Source: Pseudomonas orientalis (GTDB lineage Bacteria > Pseudomonadota > Gammaproteobacteria > Pseudomonadales > Pseudomonadaceae). Taken from it: a DNA stretch of 64,000 bases. Shown piece by piece: positions 54,568 to 63,312 of the stretch. The translations under genes were made by a program, and so were the position numbers. Position 1 is the first letter of the stretch. The number at the start of each line of letters is the position of its first letter. The stretch is taken from positions 3,255,001 through 3,319,000 of the forward strand of contig NZ_CP094351.1 in the NCBI RefSeq assembly GCF_022807995.1, given 5' to 3'. The notes below the pieces were generated by a model that was given only the letters and a program-made list of their open reading frames with translations, did no database searches and was not told where the DNA came from.

Positions 54568-55320
54568 TCATTTTATGCGGTAGTGGAAGGTGTTGCGCAC
54601 CGCCGGTACGGCGACGGGCTTGCCGTCGACGATCCTCGGCTGATAGCGAAAGGTGTTCGCCGCCGCCAGTGAGGGCCGGATAAACAATGGGTGACAGCCG
54701 TCCAGTACCTTGGGGTTTTCCACCCGGCCCTGGGGATTGACGGTGTATTCCACCGAGCAGTCGCCTTCGATGTTCTTGTCCAGCGCGCGCTCCGGGTAGT
54801 CCGGTGCTTCCTTGCTCAAGGGCTGGTATTGGCGGCTGTCGAACGCCGCCGCAGGTGCGGGCACGGGCACGGCGGCTCGAGCTTTTTCAGCAGCCACACG
54901 CTCCTGGTTCAGACGTTGCTGCTCCAGCTCCCGATTGCGTTGCTCGGCGGCCAGGCGCTGCTGTTCGATTTTCTGCGCTTCGACCCGTTTGCGCGCCAGG
55001 GCGGCTTTCTCAAGTTTTTGCGCCTGAATCTGCGGGTCAACCGTTGGTTTGGCCGGTACAGGGACAACAACAGGCTCAGGCGCTACGGGAGTGAGCGGGG
55101 CTACCGGCTCAGGCGCTGGCGCCGGCATCATCACCAACTGCGTGTGCATCACCCTCGGCGCGTCTGCCTGCGGTTTTTCCGGCGACCAGCCCAGCATCAG
55201 CGCCGCCGCTACCGCCACATGCAGCGCCACGGCCAGGCCTGCCGCCAGGCTGTTGCGCCACAGCCCGTCGCTGTCCGGCATCTGCGCCCGCGTCGCACCG
55301 TGCATGATCATCGCGGTCAT
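54568..55320 (-). CDS. TonB-type energy transducer (phytase operon)
   Basis: This 250-residue protein has one N-terminal membrane helix (LAAGLAVALHVAVAAALMLG), a Pro-rich and then a long charged Lys/Glu/Gln-rich periplasmic spacer (about 65-165). The C-terminal TonB domain has PDYPERALDKNIEGDCSVEY, then V.P.G.V.NPKVLDGCHPLF and FRYQPRIVDGKPVAV. It passes proton-motive energy to TonB-dependent receptors, here presumably the one at the head of the same operon. It overlaps the ExbD/TolR gene by 4 bp and is the last gene of the operon. Confidence 0.9.
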   Translation of the reverse strand: MTAMIMHGATRAQMPDSDGLWRNSLAAGLAVALHVAVAAALMLGWSPEKPQADAPRVMHTQLVMMPAPAPEPVAPLTPVAPEPVVVPVPAKPTVDPQIQAQKLEKAALARKRVEAQKIEQQRLAAEQRNRELEQQRLNQERVAAEKARAAVPVPAPAAAFDSRQYQPLSKEAPDYPERALDKNIEGDCSVEYTVNPQGRVENPKVLDGCHPLFIRPSLAAANTFRYQPRIVDGKPVAVPAVRNTFHYRIK

Positions 55321-55763
55321 TGGGGGGCCTCGGTCACCAGCCCCAGGTGGGTGACACCCCCCTTTTGCAACACCGCCATGGCGGCCACCACGCGACCGTA
55401 CCCGGCGTTGTCGTCAGCGCGGATATACACCTGGGTGTCGCTGCGCGCCGCCACCACCTGCATGACCTTGGCGCCCATGTCTTCCAGGCTCACGGCGCTG
55501 TCGGTCTGGTGCCGGGTGTCGAGTTCGCCGCCCAGGTTCCAGTAGTAACCGCCGTCCGCCTTCACCGACAGCGTGAGGATTTGCTGGCGGGTGTCGGTGG
55601 CCAGCGCCTCGGCGGCGACCTTGGGCAATTCGATCTTCACGCCCTGGGTCAGCATGGGCGCGGTGACCATGAAGATCACCAGCAGCACCAGCATCACATC
55701 GATATAGGGCACCACGTTCATCTCGGCCTTGGGCCCGTGTTTGCGTTGCGGCCTGGTCAACAT
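55317..55763 (-). CDS. ExbD/TolR-family proton-channel subunit
   Basis: This 148-residue protein has a single N-terminal membrane helix containing the essential Asp (EMNVVPYIDVMLVLLVIFMV) and a periplasmic domain (TRQQILTLSVKADGGYYWNL, DTQVYIRADDNAGYGRVVAA). By the NVVPYIDVMLVLLVIFMVTAP wording it looks more like TolR than classical ExbD. However, it is grouped with TonB and a TonB-dependent receptor rather than with tolA/tolB. It lies 14 bp downstream of the TolQ/ExbB gene. Confidence 0.9.
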   Translation of the reverse strand: MLTRPQRKHGPKAEMNVVPYIDVMLVLLVIFMVTAPMLTQGVKIELPKVAAEALATDTRQQILTLSVKADGGYYWNLGGELDTRHQTDSAVSLEDMGAKVMQVVAARSDTQVYIRADDNAGYGRVVAAMAVLQKGGVTHLGLVTEAPQ

Positions 55764-55777
55764 AGGTTCGCTCCTGT

Positions 55778-56470
55778 TCAGGCGGCCACGGCCAGGTTGA
55801 TTGAGGTACCGCGCAGGGCGCGATGCAGGCGCACTTGCAGTTCGTTGCCGAAGGCGTAGTAGCGGGTGAGCAGGGTCTGGCTGCGCGCGGCAAAACGGTT
55901 ATAGGCGATCACGGCCGGAATCGCCGCAAACAGGCCAATGGCCGTGGCGATCAAGGCTTCGGCAATCCCCGGCGCCACCGTGGACAAGGTGGCCTGTTGT
56001 ACCTGGGACAAGCCCAGGAACGAATTCATGATGCCCCACACAGTGCCGAACAACCCGATATAGGGGCTGACCGAACCCACCGTCGCAAGAAACTGCAGGC
56101 CCTTTTCCAGCTCCAGCTCCTGCTCGGTGATTGCCACCTGCAGCGCACGTTCCACGCCTTCGAGCACCGCAGGGTCATGGGTGTGCAGGTGCTGGTATTC
56201 CTGCATACCGGCGATAAAGATCGGCGCAACACCGCCCTCGCCCGCCAGCACGGCGTCGTGGTACAGCGGCTGCAAGTCCGATGCGACGCGAAAGCGCGCC
56301 ACGAAATCATTCAATTGCCGCTCCAGGCGCCGCAGCACACTGCCGCGCCGAATGATCAGGTACCAACTGAGCAGGGACGCCAGCAGCAAAGTGATCATCA
56401 CCGCCTTGACCAACAGGCTGGCATCGCTGATCAAGCTCCAGATCGTCATATGTTCCATCGTCGCGTGCAT
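55778..56470 (-). CDS. ExbB/TolQ-family proton-channel subunit
   Basis: This 230-residue membrane protein has three predicted helices: about 17-39, then the conserved pair FLATVGSVSPYIGLFGTVWG with IMNSF, and VAPGIAEALIATAIGLFAAI with PAVIAYNRF. It forms the stator that, with the downstream TolR/ExbD protein, drives TonB. Sequence details (IWSLISDASLLVKAVMITLL, TRYYAFGNELQVRLHR) are TolQ-like. Three in-frame starts are close together (codons 1, 5, 8); the first is given. Confidence 0.9.
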   Translation of the reverse strand: MHATMEHMTIWSLISDASLLVKAVMITLLLASLLSWYLIIRRGSVLRRLERQLNDFVARFRVASDLQPLYHDAVLAGEGGVAPIFIAGMQEYQHLHTHDPAVLEGVERALQVAITEQELELEKGLQFLATVGSVSPYIGLFGTVWGIMNSFLGLSQVQQATLSTVAPGIAEALIATAIGLFAAIPAVIAYNRFAARSQTLLTRYYAFGNELQVRLHRALRGTSINLAVAA

Positions 56471-56517
56471 GGTGAAACTCCTATTCGATTAAAAACGGAT
56501 GACTGCGTGATGACAGC

Positions 56518-58383
56518 TCAAGGCAATTTCAGCGCGCGGGTCACCTCGGCCCAGGGCACGAACTTGAAGTTCTGGGCTTGCTCGGGCATGCGCTTGCGCC
56601 CGTCCTGCACCACCAGCATGCCCTGGCTCCACGGTCCGCCCAGGTTGATGGCGGTGGCTTCCAGGCCGTCGGTTTCGGAGGCCCCGTCGATGCCGGCGGC
56701 GGCGTTCAAGCCGACGCGAAAGGCACCGTGCACGGCGAACGGCGGCTCGGCATCCAGCACCAGGTAGCTGTCATTGCCCTGGCTCGATATCACCAGGTAA
56801 TCCCGCGCGACGCTCTGGTACAGCGCCAGGCCTTCGACATCCGCGTGCAGTTGCGCGCCGACCTTGATCACGCTGGTCAGCGTGGCAGGTTGGTCGGCGC
56901 GGGCATCCAGCGCCCACACGCCGACGTCCTCCTCCCCCAGGAACAAGCGCTGGCGTTGATCATCGGCCACGCAGCCTTCCGGCTGGCTGTCGACCTTGAA
57001 CTGGCGCACCAGCTCGCCCTGCACACGCCCGGTCGGCGCACTCAGGCGGTATTGCAGGAAGGTGCCGTCCTTGCCATTGGCAATCGCATACAGCTCGCCG
57101 CCGGCGGGCTGGAACAGGCAGATGCCGTAGATCTCCTTGAGCGGCGTCGGCACTTCGCCGGCTTCCTGCAGCTCGCCGCTCTGGCGGTCGATGCTGAACA
57201 GGCTCAGGCTGTTGCGATCGCGATTGCTGGCGACCGCGAGGTCGACGGTCTGCGTGCCCAGCTTGAAGTTGGGGCGTACGTCGACATTGTTCAGGCGCCC
57301 GACCGCCAGTTCCTGCAGCAGCTTGCCGTCCAGGTCATAGACGAGCAGGCCCTGCTTCTTGTTGGTGCCCAATACGCGGCTGTGCGCGGGTGTGTGCGGG
57401 TGAATCCAGATGGCCGGGTCATCCGCCGCATCGCCCTGGCGACTCACCGGCTCGGTCTGGCGCAGAGCCGTGACCTGCGCCAGCCCCGGGGCGGCCGGTA
57501 CCGGCGTGGCCTGCCAGTCGAGTTGGCCCTGGTAGAGCAGGCCGCTGTCATCATCGCGCACCAACAGCTGCCGGCCGTTGATCGCCAGTTGCTCCGGCTC
57601 CTTGAGGCCCGGCAAGGTCAGGCTCGATTGCTCGGCCCAGCGTTCGCCGGTCTGCTGGAACAGATGCAAGCGAGCGGTTTTCGGGTCCAGTGCCACCAGC
57701 CCACCCGGCATCAGCGCCATGGCGCCCGCTTCGCGCCCGGGATTGTCGAACAGCGCCACGGGCGTGCGTTTCACCTCGGCTTCCGGGTGCGCCGGGTAGG
57801 CCCACCAGCCGACGTTTGCTTCGTTCACCAGCAGGCGCTCGGCCTCATCGTCCACCTGACAGAACTGCGCCGACGGCGGCAGCGGCAGGCCGCGCACGCG
57901 CTGCGCCTGGGCCAGCAGCGTCGCGCCACTGCCCACCAGCCATTGCTCGCCCTTGCCCTCCTCACCCACCAGGAACACGAACAGATTGGCCGCCGCATCG
58001 CGGTACAGGCACAGGCCGTTCACCGGGAAGTCGCGGGTGGGCAGATACAGCGGCTTGCCCCAGGCCTTGCCGGCGACATCAAGGCTGATCAACACGGCCT
58101 GCTGGCGATCGTTGTCGAGGCTGGTGACCAGCGATCGGTTGCCAGCGGTGCGGCTGTCAAGGCTGCTGAAATTGCCGTTGAATCGGGCCAGTTCGGCGCC
58201 TTTTTCGTCAAGCAGCAACAGGCCATCGCGGGTACTGGCGACCACACGGTCGGTGCGGTTGGGCAGGAATGCCACAGCCTCGGCATTCAGGCCCGGCGCC
58301 CAGGGGGTCAGCGGCAGGTCAGTGGCGAATGCATTAGCGCTGATGACCAGCGCGATCAGCAGGTACAGCCTGGAAGTTCTCAT
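56518..58383 (-). CDS. Beta-propeller phytase (two-domain)
   Basis: This 621-residue exported enzyme has a signal peptide (about 1-21). The C-terminal ~310 residues carry the beta-propeller phytase motifs DDPAIWIHPHTP, NKKQGLLVYDLDGK, RLNNVDVRPNFKLG, EIYGICLFQ, QPEGCVADD, LFLGEEDVGVWAL, ADVEGLALYQ and QGNDSYLV. These supply the Ca2+- and phosphate-binding carboxylates. The N-terminal ~290 residues form a second, diverged propeller, so this is a dual-domain phytase. It releases phosphate from myo-inositol hexakisphosphate outside the inner membrane. ATG 58383 starts the signal peptide. It lies between the receptor and its TonB motor genes, about 80 bp after the receptor gene. Confidence 0.9.
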   Translation of the reverse strand: MRTSRLYLLIALVISANAFATDLPLTPWAPGLNAEAVAFLPNRTDRVVASTRDGLLLLDEKGAELARFNGNFSSLDSRTAGNRSLVTSLDNDRQQAVLISLDVAGKAWGKPLYLPTRDFPVNGLCLYRDAAANLFVFLVGEEGKGEQWLVGSGATLLAQAQRVRGLPLPPSAQFCQVDDEAERLLVNEANVGWWAYPAHPEAEVKRTPVALFDNPGREAGAMALMPGGLVALDPKTARLHLFQQTGERWAEQSSLTLPGLKEPEQLAINGRQLLVRDDDSGLLYQGQLDWQATPVPAAPGLAQVTALRQTEPVSRQGDAADDPAIWIHPHTPAHSRVLGTNKKQGLLVYDLDGKLLQELAVGRLNNVDVRPNFKLGTQTVDLAVASNRDRNSLSLFSIDRQSGELQEAGEVPTPLKEIYGICLFQPAGGELYAIANGKDGTFLQYRLSAPTGRVQGELVRQFKVDSQPEGCVADDQRQRLFLGEEDVGVWALDARADQPATLTSVIKVGAQLHADVEGLALYQSVARDYLVISSQGNDSYLVLDAEPPFAVHGAFRVGLNAAAGIDGASETDGLEATAINLGGPWSQGMLVVQDGRKRMPEQAQNFKFVPWAEVTRALKLP

Positions 58384-58420
58384 GAACAGGCAAATCCTTC
58401 GAATACGGTGAAGATCCACT

Positions 58421-58446
58421 GTGGGAGGGGGCTTGCGCCCTCCCAC
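58421..58446. repeat. Solo REP palindrome between receptor and phytase
   Basis: GTGGGAGGGGGCTTGCGCCC followed by TCCCAC folds on itself, with a GCGC centre instead of the usual GCCCCC. It lies inside the putative operon and could act as an mRNA-stabilising hairpin or partial terminator. Confidence 0.8.
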
Positions 58447-58464
58447 ATTGGGAATGGGTTGAAT

Positions 58465-60978
58465 TCAAAAATGGGTGAAGGTCAGGCCCAGCTTGTAAGT
58501 GGGCCCGTACTCTTCGTACTGGCCGTTGTAGCTGCGGTGGCCGGTGTAGACGAAGTACGACTCATCCGTCAGGTTCTGTGCCTCGAAGCTCACTTGCAGG
58601 TTTTTGCTCAGCGAATAACGCGCGCTGAAATCGACGAAGGTCTGCGCATCCACATGCAGGTCATGGGCTTTGTCGTTGATCGACGCCAGCTCGTACAGGT
58701 AGGCCGACTTGTAGTTGGCGGAGAGGCGCAGGCTGAGTTTCTCGTCTTCCCAGCCCAGCATCAGATTGCCGACGCTGTCCGATTGGTTGGGCAGGCTGAT
58801 GTTGCGCTTGCGGTTGCGCCCGCCGGCACTGTCGAAGCCCTCGATGTCCGCGCTGGAGCGGCTGAAGGTGCTGTTGGCGCCGATCAGCAGGCCGTTCCAC
58901 GGCGCAGGCAGCCAGTCGAATTTTTGTGAGTAGGCCAGTTCCAGGCCATACAGCTTGGCGCTGTCACCGTTGGCAAAGGTGTGGGCCTCGGCGAAGTTGG
59001 TCCAGGCGCCCGTGCCGGCGACGTCGGTGTTGTAGACGAAATTCTGGATGTCCTTGTAGAACACGAACGCCGACACGGTACCGGCGCGGCCCATGAAGTG
59101 TTCGATGCCCAGGTCCAGGTTGCTCGACTCCAGGGGCTTGAGGTCCGGGTTGCCGAAGGTGGCTTCGTCATCGTCGATCACGAAACCTGGGGCCAGTTGA
59201 CCAAAGGTCGGGCGTACCACGGACTTGGTCCAGGCGGCACGCACCTGGGTGTTCTTGTCGATCTGGTAGCGCGCGTGCAGGCCCGGCAACCAGTGGTGAT
59301 AACGGCGTTTGGTCTCGGTGGTGCTGAACTGACCGTCCGTGGCGCCGGTGCCCTTGGCGTCGAATTCGGTGCCCTCGTAGCGCATCCCGGCAATGAACCG
59401 CCAGTCGTCGATGTCGACGGTGTTCATCAGGTAGCCGGCGTTGATGTCCTCGCGGATGGTGAAGTCGTTGACCCGCGATTCGGTCGGGTCGTAGAAGTCA
59501 TCACGGTTGAGGCCACCGATCAACTGGCGGATATTGCCCGCGCTGATGCCTGGGCCAAAGCGGCCGAGACGGTAATCGACGTTGCCCTTCTGGAACTGCG
59601 TGAGGTTGAGCTGCTCGTCAGTGAAGCCCTGTTCATCCAGGTCCTTGTAGGCCCAGGCTTCCAGGTCGTTGTCTTTATGGCGGCGGCTGACCTTGCCGCC
59701 GAACTTGAACTGGGAAGCGTAGCCACTCAGGTCATAATCGCGGGCCAGGTCCAGGCGCAGGTTTTTCTCGGTGTCCTGGGTGTGCTGTTTCTCCCAGTCG
59801 ACTTTATCGAGGCTGAAATTGCCGGCGTCGTAGAAGCCGCTGCCGATGATCGGGCGTGGCTTGGCCTTGTCGTAGAAACCGCTGCCTGCGAAGTCACCGC
59901 CGTCGAAGGTGGCGCCGGCGATATGCGCCGGGCTGTCTTCACTGGAGCGGCTGTAACCGGCCTGGCCGCTCAAGGTCCACAGGCCGAGCATCCGCTCGCC
60001 GCCGAACACGTAGGACTGGATCTGCTGGGTTTCTTCGCGGTTCTTGAGCTTGCGCTTGCCGTCGGCCTCGCCCAGTTCGCCCGGCGCTTGTGGTTCCGCG
60101 AATTCGAGGCTGGCGGCGTTGCGCGTTTCGGTGTCCTTGTAGCGGCTGTAGAGGGTGCGCAGGTAGTAGCTGCTCAGGTCATCGGGCGTGTAGTCGAAGT
60201 TCAGGCCGCCACCGGCGCGCTCGCGACTGATGTCGTAGTCGCGCTGCTCGAACTCGTTGAGCCTGGCGCCGTTGCGAAAGTCCCAGGCGCCGCCGGTTTC
60301 GACGTTGTCCGAGCCGAAATCGCGCTTCTGCCAACTGAGGGCCGCGGCCACGCCGAAATTTTCGACACCCTCGCCAAGGCTGAAGCGGTTGCTGGCGGCG
60401 CCGGAGAATTTCGGGCTGGTCTGGCGGGTGTTCTTGTCGTAGCTGGCCTCGGTGCTGCCGGTGTAGAACAGGCCCTTGTGGTCGAACGCCGACAGGCTTT
60501 TTACGTCGACGGTGCCGCCGAGGGAGTTGGCGTCCATGTCCGGCGTCAGCGTCTTGATCACCGACAGCGACTGCACCAGTTCCGAGGGCAGTACGTCGAG
60601 AGCCACGGCGCGGCGCTCGCTTTCGGGCGAGGGCACCAGAGTGCCGTTGATGGTCACGCTGTTGAGGTCCGGCCCCAGGCCGCGCACGCTGACAAACCGG
60701 CCTTCGCCCTGGTCACGTTCGACGCTGATCCCCGGCAGGCGCTGCACCGCTTCGGCGACGTTTTCATCCGGCAACTGGGCCACACCGTCGGCATGCACCA
60801 CGCTCTTGATGCTGTCGGAGACGCGTTGCTCCTTGAGGGCGCTGCCAATGGCGGCGGCCTGCCCGACCACATCCACATGCTCGGTGGCGGCCGCTTCGGC
60901 AGCGTTGAGCCGCTCGCAGGCGATTGCCAGGGCCAAGGCGGTAAGCGTGAAGCTGACGAGCCCGGTGCGCTTGTACAT
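58465..60978 (-). CDS. TonB-dependent receptor of the phytase operon
   Basis: This 837-residue outer-membrane receptor has a signal peptide to about residue 26, then a plug without an STN domain (ALKEQRVSDSIKSVVHADGV, LPDENVAEAVQRLPGISVER, RGLGPDLNSVTINGTLVPSP). The barrel ends in QNLTDESYFVYTGHRS and KLGLTFTHF. The plug type (RVSDSI.SV...DG..LPDENVAEA.QRLPG) is that of the large TonB-receptor class linked to carbohydrate and phytate use, not of siderophore receptors. It is the first gene of the operon and has a Pho box and -10 just upstream. Import or capture of inositol phosphates is inference. Confidence 0.9.
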   Translation of the reverse strand: MYKRTGLVSFTLTALALAIACERLNAAEAAATEHVDVVGQAAAIGSALKEQRVSDSIKSVVHADGVAQLPDENVAEAVQRLPGISVERDQGEGRFVSVRGLGPDLNSVTINGTLVPSPESERRAVALDVLPSELVQSLSVIKTLTPDMDANSLGGTVDVKSLSAFDHKGLFYTGSTEASYDKNTRQTSPKFSGAASNRFSLGEGVENFGVAAALSWQKRDFGSDNVETGGAWDFRNGARLNEFEQRDYDISRERAGGGLNFDYTPDDLSSYYLRTLYSRYKDTETRNAASLEFAEPQAPGELGEADGKRKLKNREETQQIQSYVFGGERMLGLWTLSGQAGYSRSSEDSPAHIAGATFDGGDFAGSGFYDKAKPRPIIGSGFYDAGNFSLDKVDWEKQHTQDTEKNLRLDLARDYDLSGYASQFKFGGKVSRRHKDNDLEAWAYKDLDEQGFTDEQLNLTQFQKGNVDYRLGRFGPGISAGNIRQLIGGLNRDDFYDPTESRVNDFTIREDINAGYLMNTVDIDDWRFIAGMRYEGTEFDAKGTGATDGQFSTTETKRRYHHWLPGLHARYQIDKNTQVRAAWTKSVVRPTFGQLAPGFVIDDDEATFGNPDLKPLESSNLDLGIEHFMGRAGTVSAFVFYKDIQNFVYNTDVAGTGAWTNFAEAHTFANGDSAKLYGLELAYSQKFDWLPAPWNGLLIGANSTFSRSSADIEGFDSAGGRNRKRNISLPNQSDSVGNLMLGWEDEKLSLRLSANYKSAYLYELASINDKAHDLHVDAQTFVDFSARYSLSKNLQVSFEAQNLTDESYFVYTGHRSYNGQYEEYGPTYKLGLTFTHF

Positions 60979-61051
60979 GAAACCCTCCCCAAGAATCCGT
61001 TGGCGCCAGGCAAGGGGCCCGGCAACTGGGAGGGCAAGCTAGGGGTGGGGG

Positions 61052-61069
61052 ATGACGGTTCTGTGACAG
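61052..61069 (-). promoter_or_regulatory. Pho box and promoter of the phytase operon
   Basis: On the minus strand, CTGTCACAGAACCGTCAT matches the PhoB pattern CTGTCAT-N4-CTGTCAT at 12 of 14 repeat positions. A TAGCTT -10 follows exactly 10 bp after the box (61036-61041), the normal spacing when the Pho box replaces -35. The receptor start codon is 74 bp downstream. Confidence 0.8.
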
Positions 61070-61151
61070 CGTTGGGCGGCGAGGCCCGTAAATCGCGGCT
61101 TTGCGGGGACTATTGACCTGGAATGAGCTGATATGACTTGTGGAGATCCCT

Positions 61152-61241
61152 TGTGGGAGGGGGCTTGCCCTCGATAGCGGTCTATCAGCCAGCTTATTTG
61201 CCGCTGACACACCGCTATCGGGGGCAAGCCCCCTCCCACAT
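61152..61241. repeat. REPIN
   Basis: A left REP (TGTGGGAGGGGGCTTGCCCT) and an inverted right REP (ending CCCCCTCCCACAT) flank about 40 bp. It lies between the divergent phytase operon and GGDEF gene promoters. Confidence 0.9.
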
Positions 61242-61289
61242 TTTTGATTTTCATCGCCCGTTGATGTGAGCTGATTCGACCCTCCCCCA

Positions 61290-61307
61290 CCGTCATCCAA
61301 CCGTCAC
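61290..61307 (+). promoter_or_regulatory. Second Pho-box-like site, facing the GGDEF gene
   Basis: CCGTCATCCAACCGTCAC is two CCGTCA(T/C) heptamers with a 4-nt spacer, 11 of 14 to consensus. It ends 51 bp before the start codon of the membrane GGDEF protein. A -10 could not be assigned with confidence. Confidence 0.55.
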
Positions 61308-61358
61308 ATGCATCTGCTGTGCTGGCGTCCATCGCTTACCTGTCCAAGGACCGCAGCC

Positions 61359-62273
61359 ATGTTTCGCGTGCTCAAACCCCACCGCTGGAAACTCGCCCTG
61401 CTGCTGATCGCAGCCAACCTCGGGCTGATCCTGCACCTGGCCTGCGGCGAGCTCAAAAGCGTCAGTGAATGGGTGTGGCTGGATATCGTCGGCGAAGGCG
61501 GTTCGGCGCTGCTCGCGCTGATCTGGCTGGGCCTGGTGCTCAAAAGCCGGCCCGCCGGACGGGTCACAAACTACCTGGCACTGGGTTTGTCGTGCATCTT
61601 CTTTTCCTGGTGGATCGACAGCCTCGACGAGTTCATCCGCCTGCCCGACAGCATCACCTGGGATCACTGGCTGGAGTCGGGGCCGATGCCGGTGGGCATG
61701 ATTCTGCTGACCATCGGCATCTACCACTGGCATCGCGAACAACTGGCGATCAGCGCGCAGATGGAAAAGCGCGAGCGGCTGTTTCGCGAGCATCGGCTGT
61801 TCGACAAACTCACGCCCCTGGCCGGTGCCGACTACCTCAAGCGCCAACTCCAGGAGAGCCTGCACGACAGCCGCGACCAGCAGCAACCGCTGTCGCTGCT
61901 GGTCCTGGACCTGGACCGCTTCGCCGCCGTCAACCAGGCTTATGGGCATACCGAAGGCGATGCGGTGTTGCAGGCGGTCAGCCATGTGCTGCTGCTCAAC
62001 CTGCGCCGTCAGGATTTGTTATGCCGCCTGGCCGGCGACCGTTTTGTGGTGCTGCTGCCCAACACCGGCGAGCGCCAGGCCCAGGGGCTGGCGCTTGAGT
62101 TGCAGCAGGCGGTGCAGAGCCTGGCGCACAAAACCCGGCTACAGGGCGAGCGCCTGCAACTGGCGGCGACCACGGCGGTGGTGATGGCCCTGGACGAGCC
62201 GCCCCACGACCTGCTCAAGCGCCTGAACCTGGCGCTGGCGCGGGCCAAGCAACCCCTGGCGAAAAGCGCCTGA
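61359..62273 (+). CDS. Membrane protein with degenerate GGDEF domain
   Basis: This 304-residue protein has four predicted N-terminal helices (about 10-125: LALLLIAANLGLILHLACGE, LLALIWLGLVLKS, YLALGLSCIFFSWWIDSL, GPMPVGMILLTIGIYHW), a short coiled linker and a C-terminal GGDEF-fold domain (FDKLTPLAGADYLKRQLQES, LLVLDLDRFAAVNQAYGH, GDAVLQAVSHVLL). The active-site GGDEF is replaced by AGDRF, so cyclase activity is unlikely. ATG 61359 is preferred over ATG 61308, because 61308 adjoins the Pho-like box while AAGGA lies 9 nt before 61359. The AraC gene starts 1 bp after its stop. Confidence 0.83.
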   Translation: MFRVLKPHRWKLALLLIAANLGLILHLACGELKSVSEWVWLDIVGEGGSALLALIWLGLVLKSRPAGRVTNYLALGLSCIFFSWWIDSLDEFIRLPDSITWDHWLESGPMPVGMILLTIGIYHWHREQLAISAQMEKRERLFREHRLFDKLTPLAGADYLKRQLQESLHDSRDQQQPLSLLVLDLDRFAAVNQAYGHTEGDAVLQAVSHVLLLNLRRQDLLCRLAGDRFVVLLPNTGERQAQGLALELQQAVQSLAHKTRLQGERLQLAATTAVVMALDEPPHDLLKRLNLALARAKQPLAKSA

Positions 62274-62274
62274 T

Positions 62275-63312
62275 ATGGCGGTGAAAGCCAACTGGTATGA
62301 ACGCGACAGCCGCTTCATTCCCGGCCATCACCAACCCGCTACGTTGATCGACCTGGCCCTGTCCCGGGACATCGACAGCCATCGCCTGCTGCGCGGCACC
62401 GGGCTGTTCCATGAGGACATCCTGGCCGGCGACGCCCACTTGAGCCCGCAGCAGTTGCTCGGTCTGATCGGCAACAGCCGCAAACTGCTGGACGCCGATG
62501 ACAGCAGTTTTCTGTTTGGCCAGCGCCTGCTGCCCGGCCACTACGGCGCGGCCAGCCATGCCCTGGGGCATGCGCAGAACCTGCACCAGGCGCTGGAGAT
62601 CCTGATCCAGCAGCACGTACTGCTCAGCCCGCTGGTCACGCCGCATCTGGAGCTGGATGAGCACCACGCCTACCTGTACTGGCTGGACAGTTGCGGCGCC
62701 GGCGAGCAGTGGCGCTTTTTGCTCGAAGCGAGCATGACCGCGCTGGTTGCCATGAGCCAATGGCTCGGCGGCGAGCGCCTGCCGTGGGTGTGCAGCTTCA
62801 GCCATGCCGAGCCGCGGTACGTAGAGCAATACTGGGTGCACCTGGGCGAACAGACGCGCTTCGAACGCCCGCTGGACATGATGTGCCTGCCGCGCGAGTA
62901 CCTCACCCGCGCCTGGCCCGGCGCCTCGGCCACGGCCGGCCAGGTGGCGCGCCAGCACGCCCGCGAACAGATCGAACAGTTGGGTTTTGCCGCCAGCTTT
63001 CTCGACAGCCTTAACGACTACCTGCGCGAGCACGTGCGCCAGCCGCCCAGCCTGGAGCAGGCCGCACTGGCCTTCGCCATGAGCCCGGCCACCCTCAAGC
63101 GCAAGCTGCACAAGCACGACACCGGCTATCAGCAACAGGTGGACCGGGTGCGCAAGCACATGGCGTTGCACCTGTATCAGGTCAAGGGACTGAGTAACGA
63201 CGAGGTGGCCGCCTACCTGAACTTCAACGATGCGGCGAACTTTCGGCGCGCGTTCAAGCGTTGGACCGGCAGCACGCCCAACCTGATCCGGCAGTTGTTC
63301 AGCAGCCGCTAG
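62275..63312 (+). CDS. AraC-family regulator with Arabinose_bd-type N-terminus
   Basis: This 345-residue regulator has an N-terminal ~200 residues that match the AraC_binding_2/Arabinose_bd type (PATLIDLALSRDIDSHRLLR, GNSRKLLDADDSSFLFGQRL, PGHYGAASHALGHAQNLHQA). The C-terminal two-HTH domain has QPPSLEQAALAFAMSPATLK and RKLHKHDTGYQQQVDRVRKH, then AYLNFNDAANFRRAFKRWTG. The effector is unknown. It is cotranscribed with the GGDEF gene (1-bp gap). Its last 14 bp overlap the convergent LysR gene. Confidence 0.88.
   Translation: MAVKANWYERDSRFIPGHHQPATLIDLALSRDIDSHRLLRGTGLFHEDILAGDAHLSPQQLLGLIGNSRKLLDADDSSFLFGQRLLPGHYGAASHALGHAQNLHQALEILIQQHVLLSPLVTPHLELDEHHAYLYWLDSCGAGEQWRFLLEASMTALVAMSQWLGGERLPWVCSFSHAEPRYVEQYWVHLGEQTRFERPLDMMCLPREYLTRAWPGASATAGQVARQHAREQIEQLGFAASFLDSLNDYLREHVRQPPSLEQAALAFAMSPATLKRKLHKHDTGYQQQVDRVRKHMALHLYQVKGLSNDEVAAYLNFNDAANFRRAFKRWTGSTPNLIRQLFSSR

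Noticed and set aside
56578..58929. 783-aa open frame on the plus strand
   Set aside because: Antisense to the phytase and receptor genes; composition is that of a codon-bias shadow.
61308..61358. Upstream ATG 61308 as start of the GGDEF protein
   Set aside because: It adjoins the Pho-like box with no ribosome site, whereas ATG 61359 has AAGGA at good spacing and begins just before the first membrane helix.
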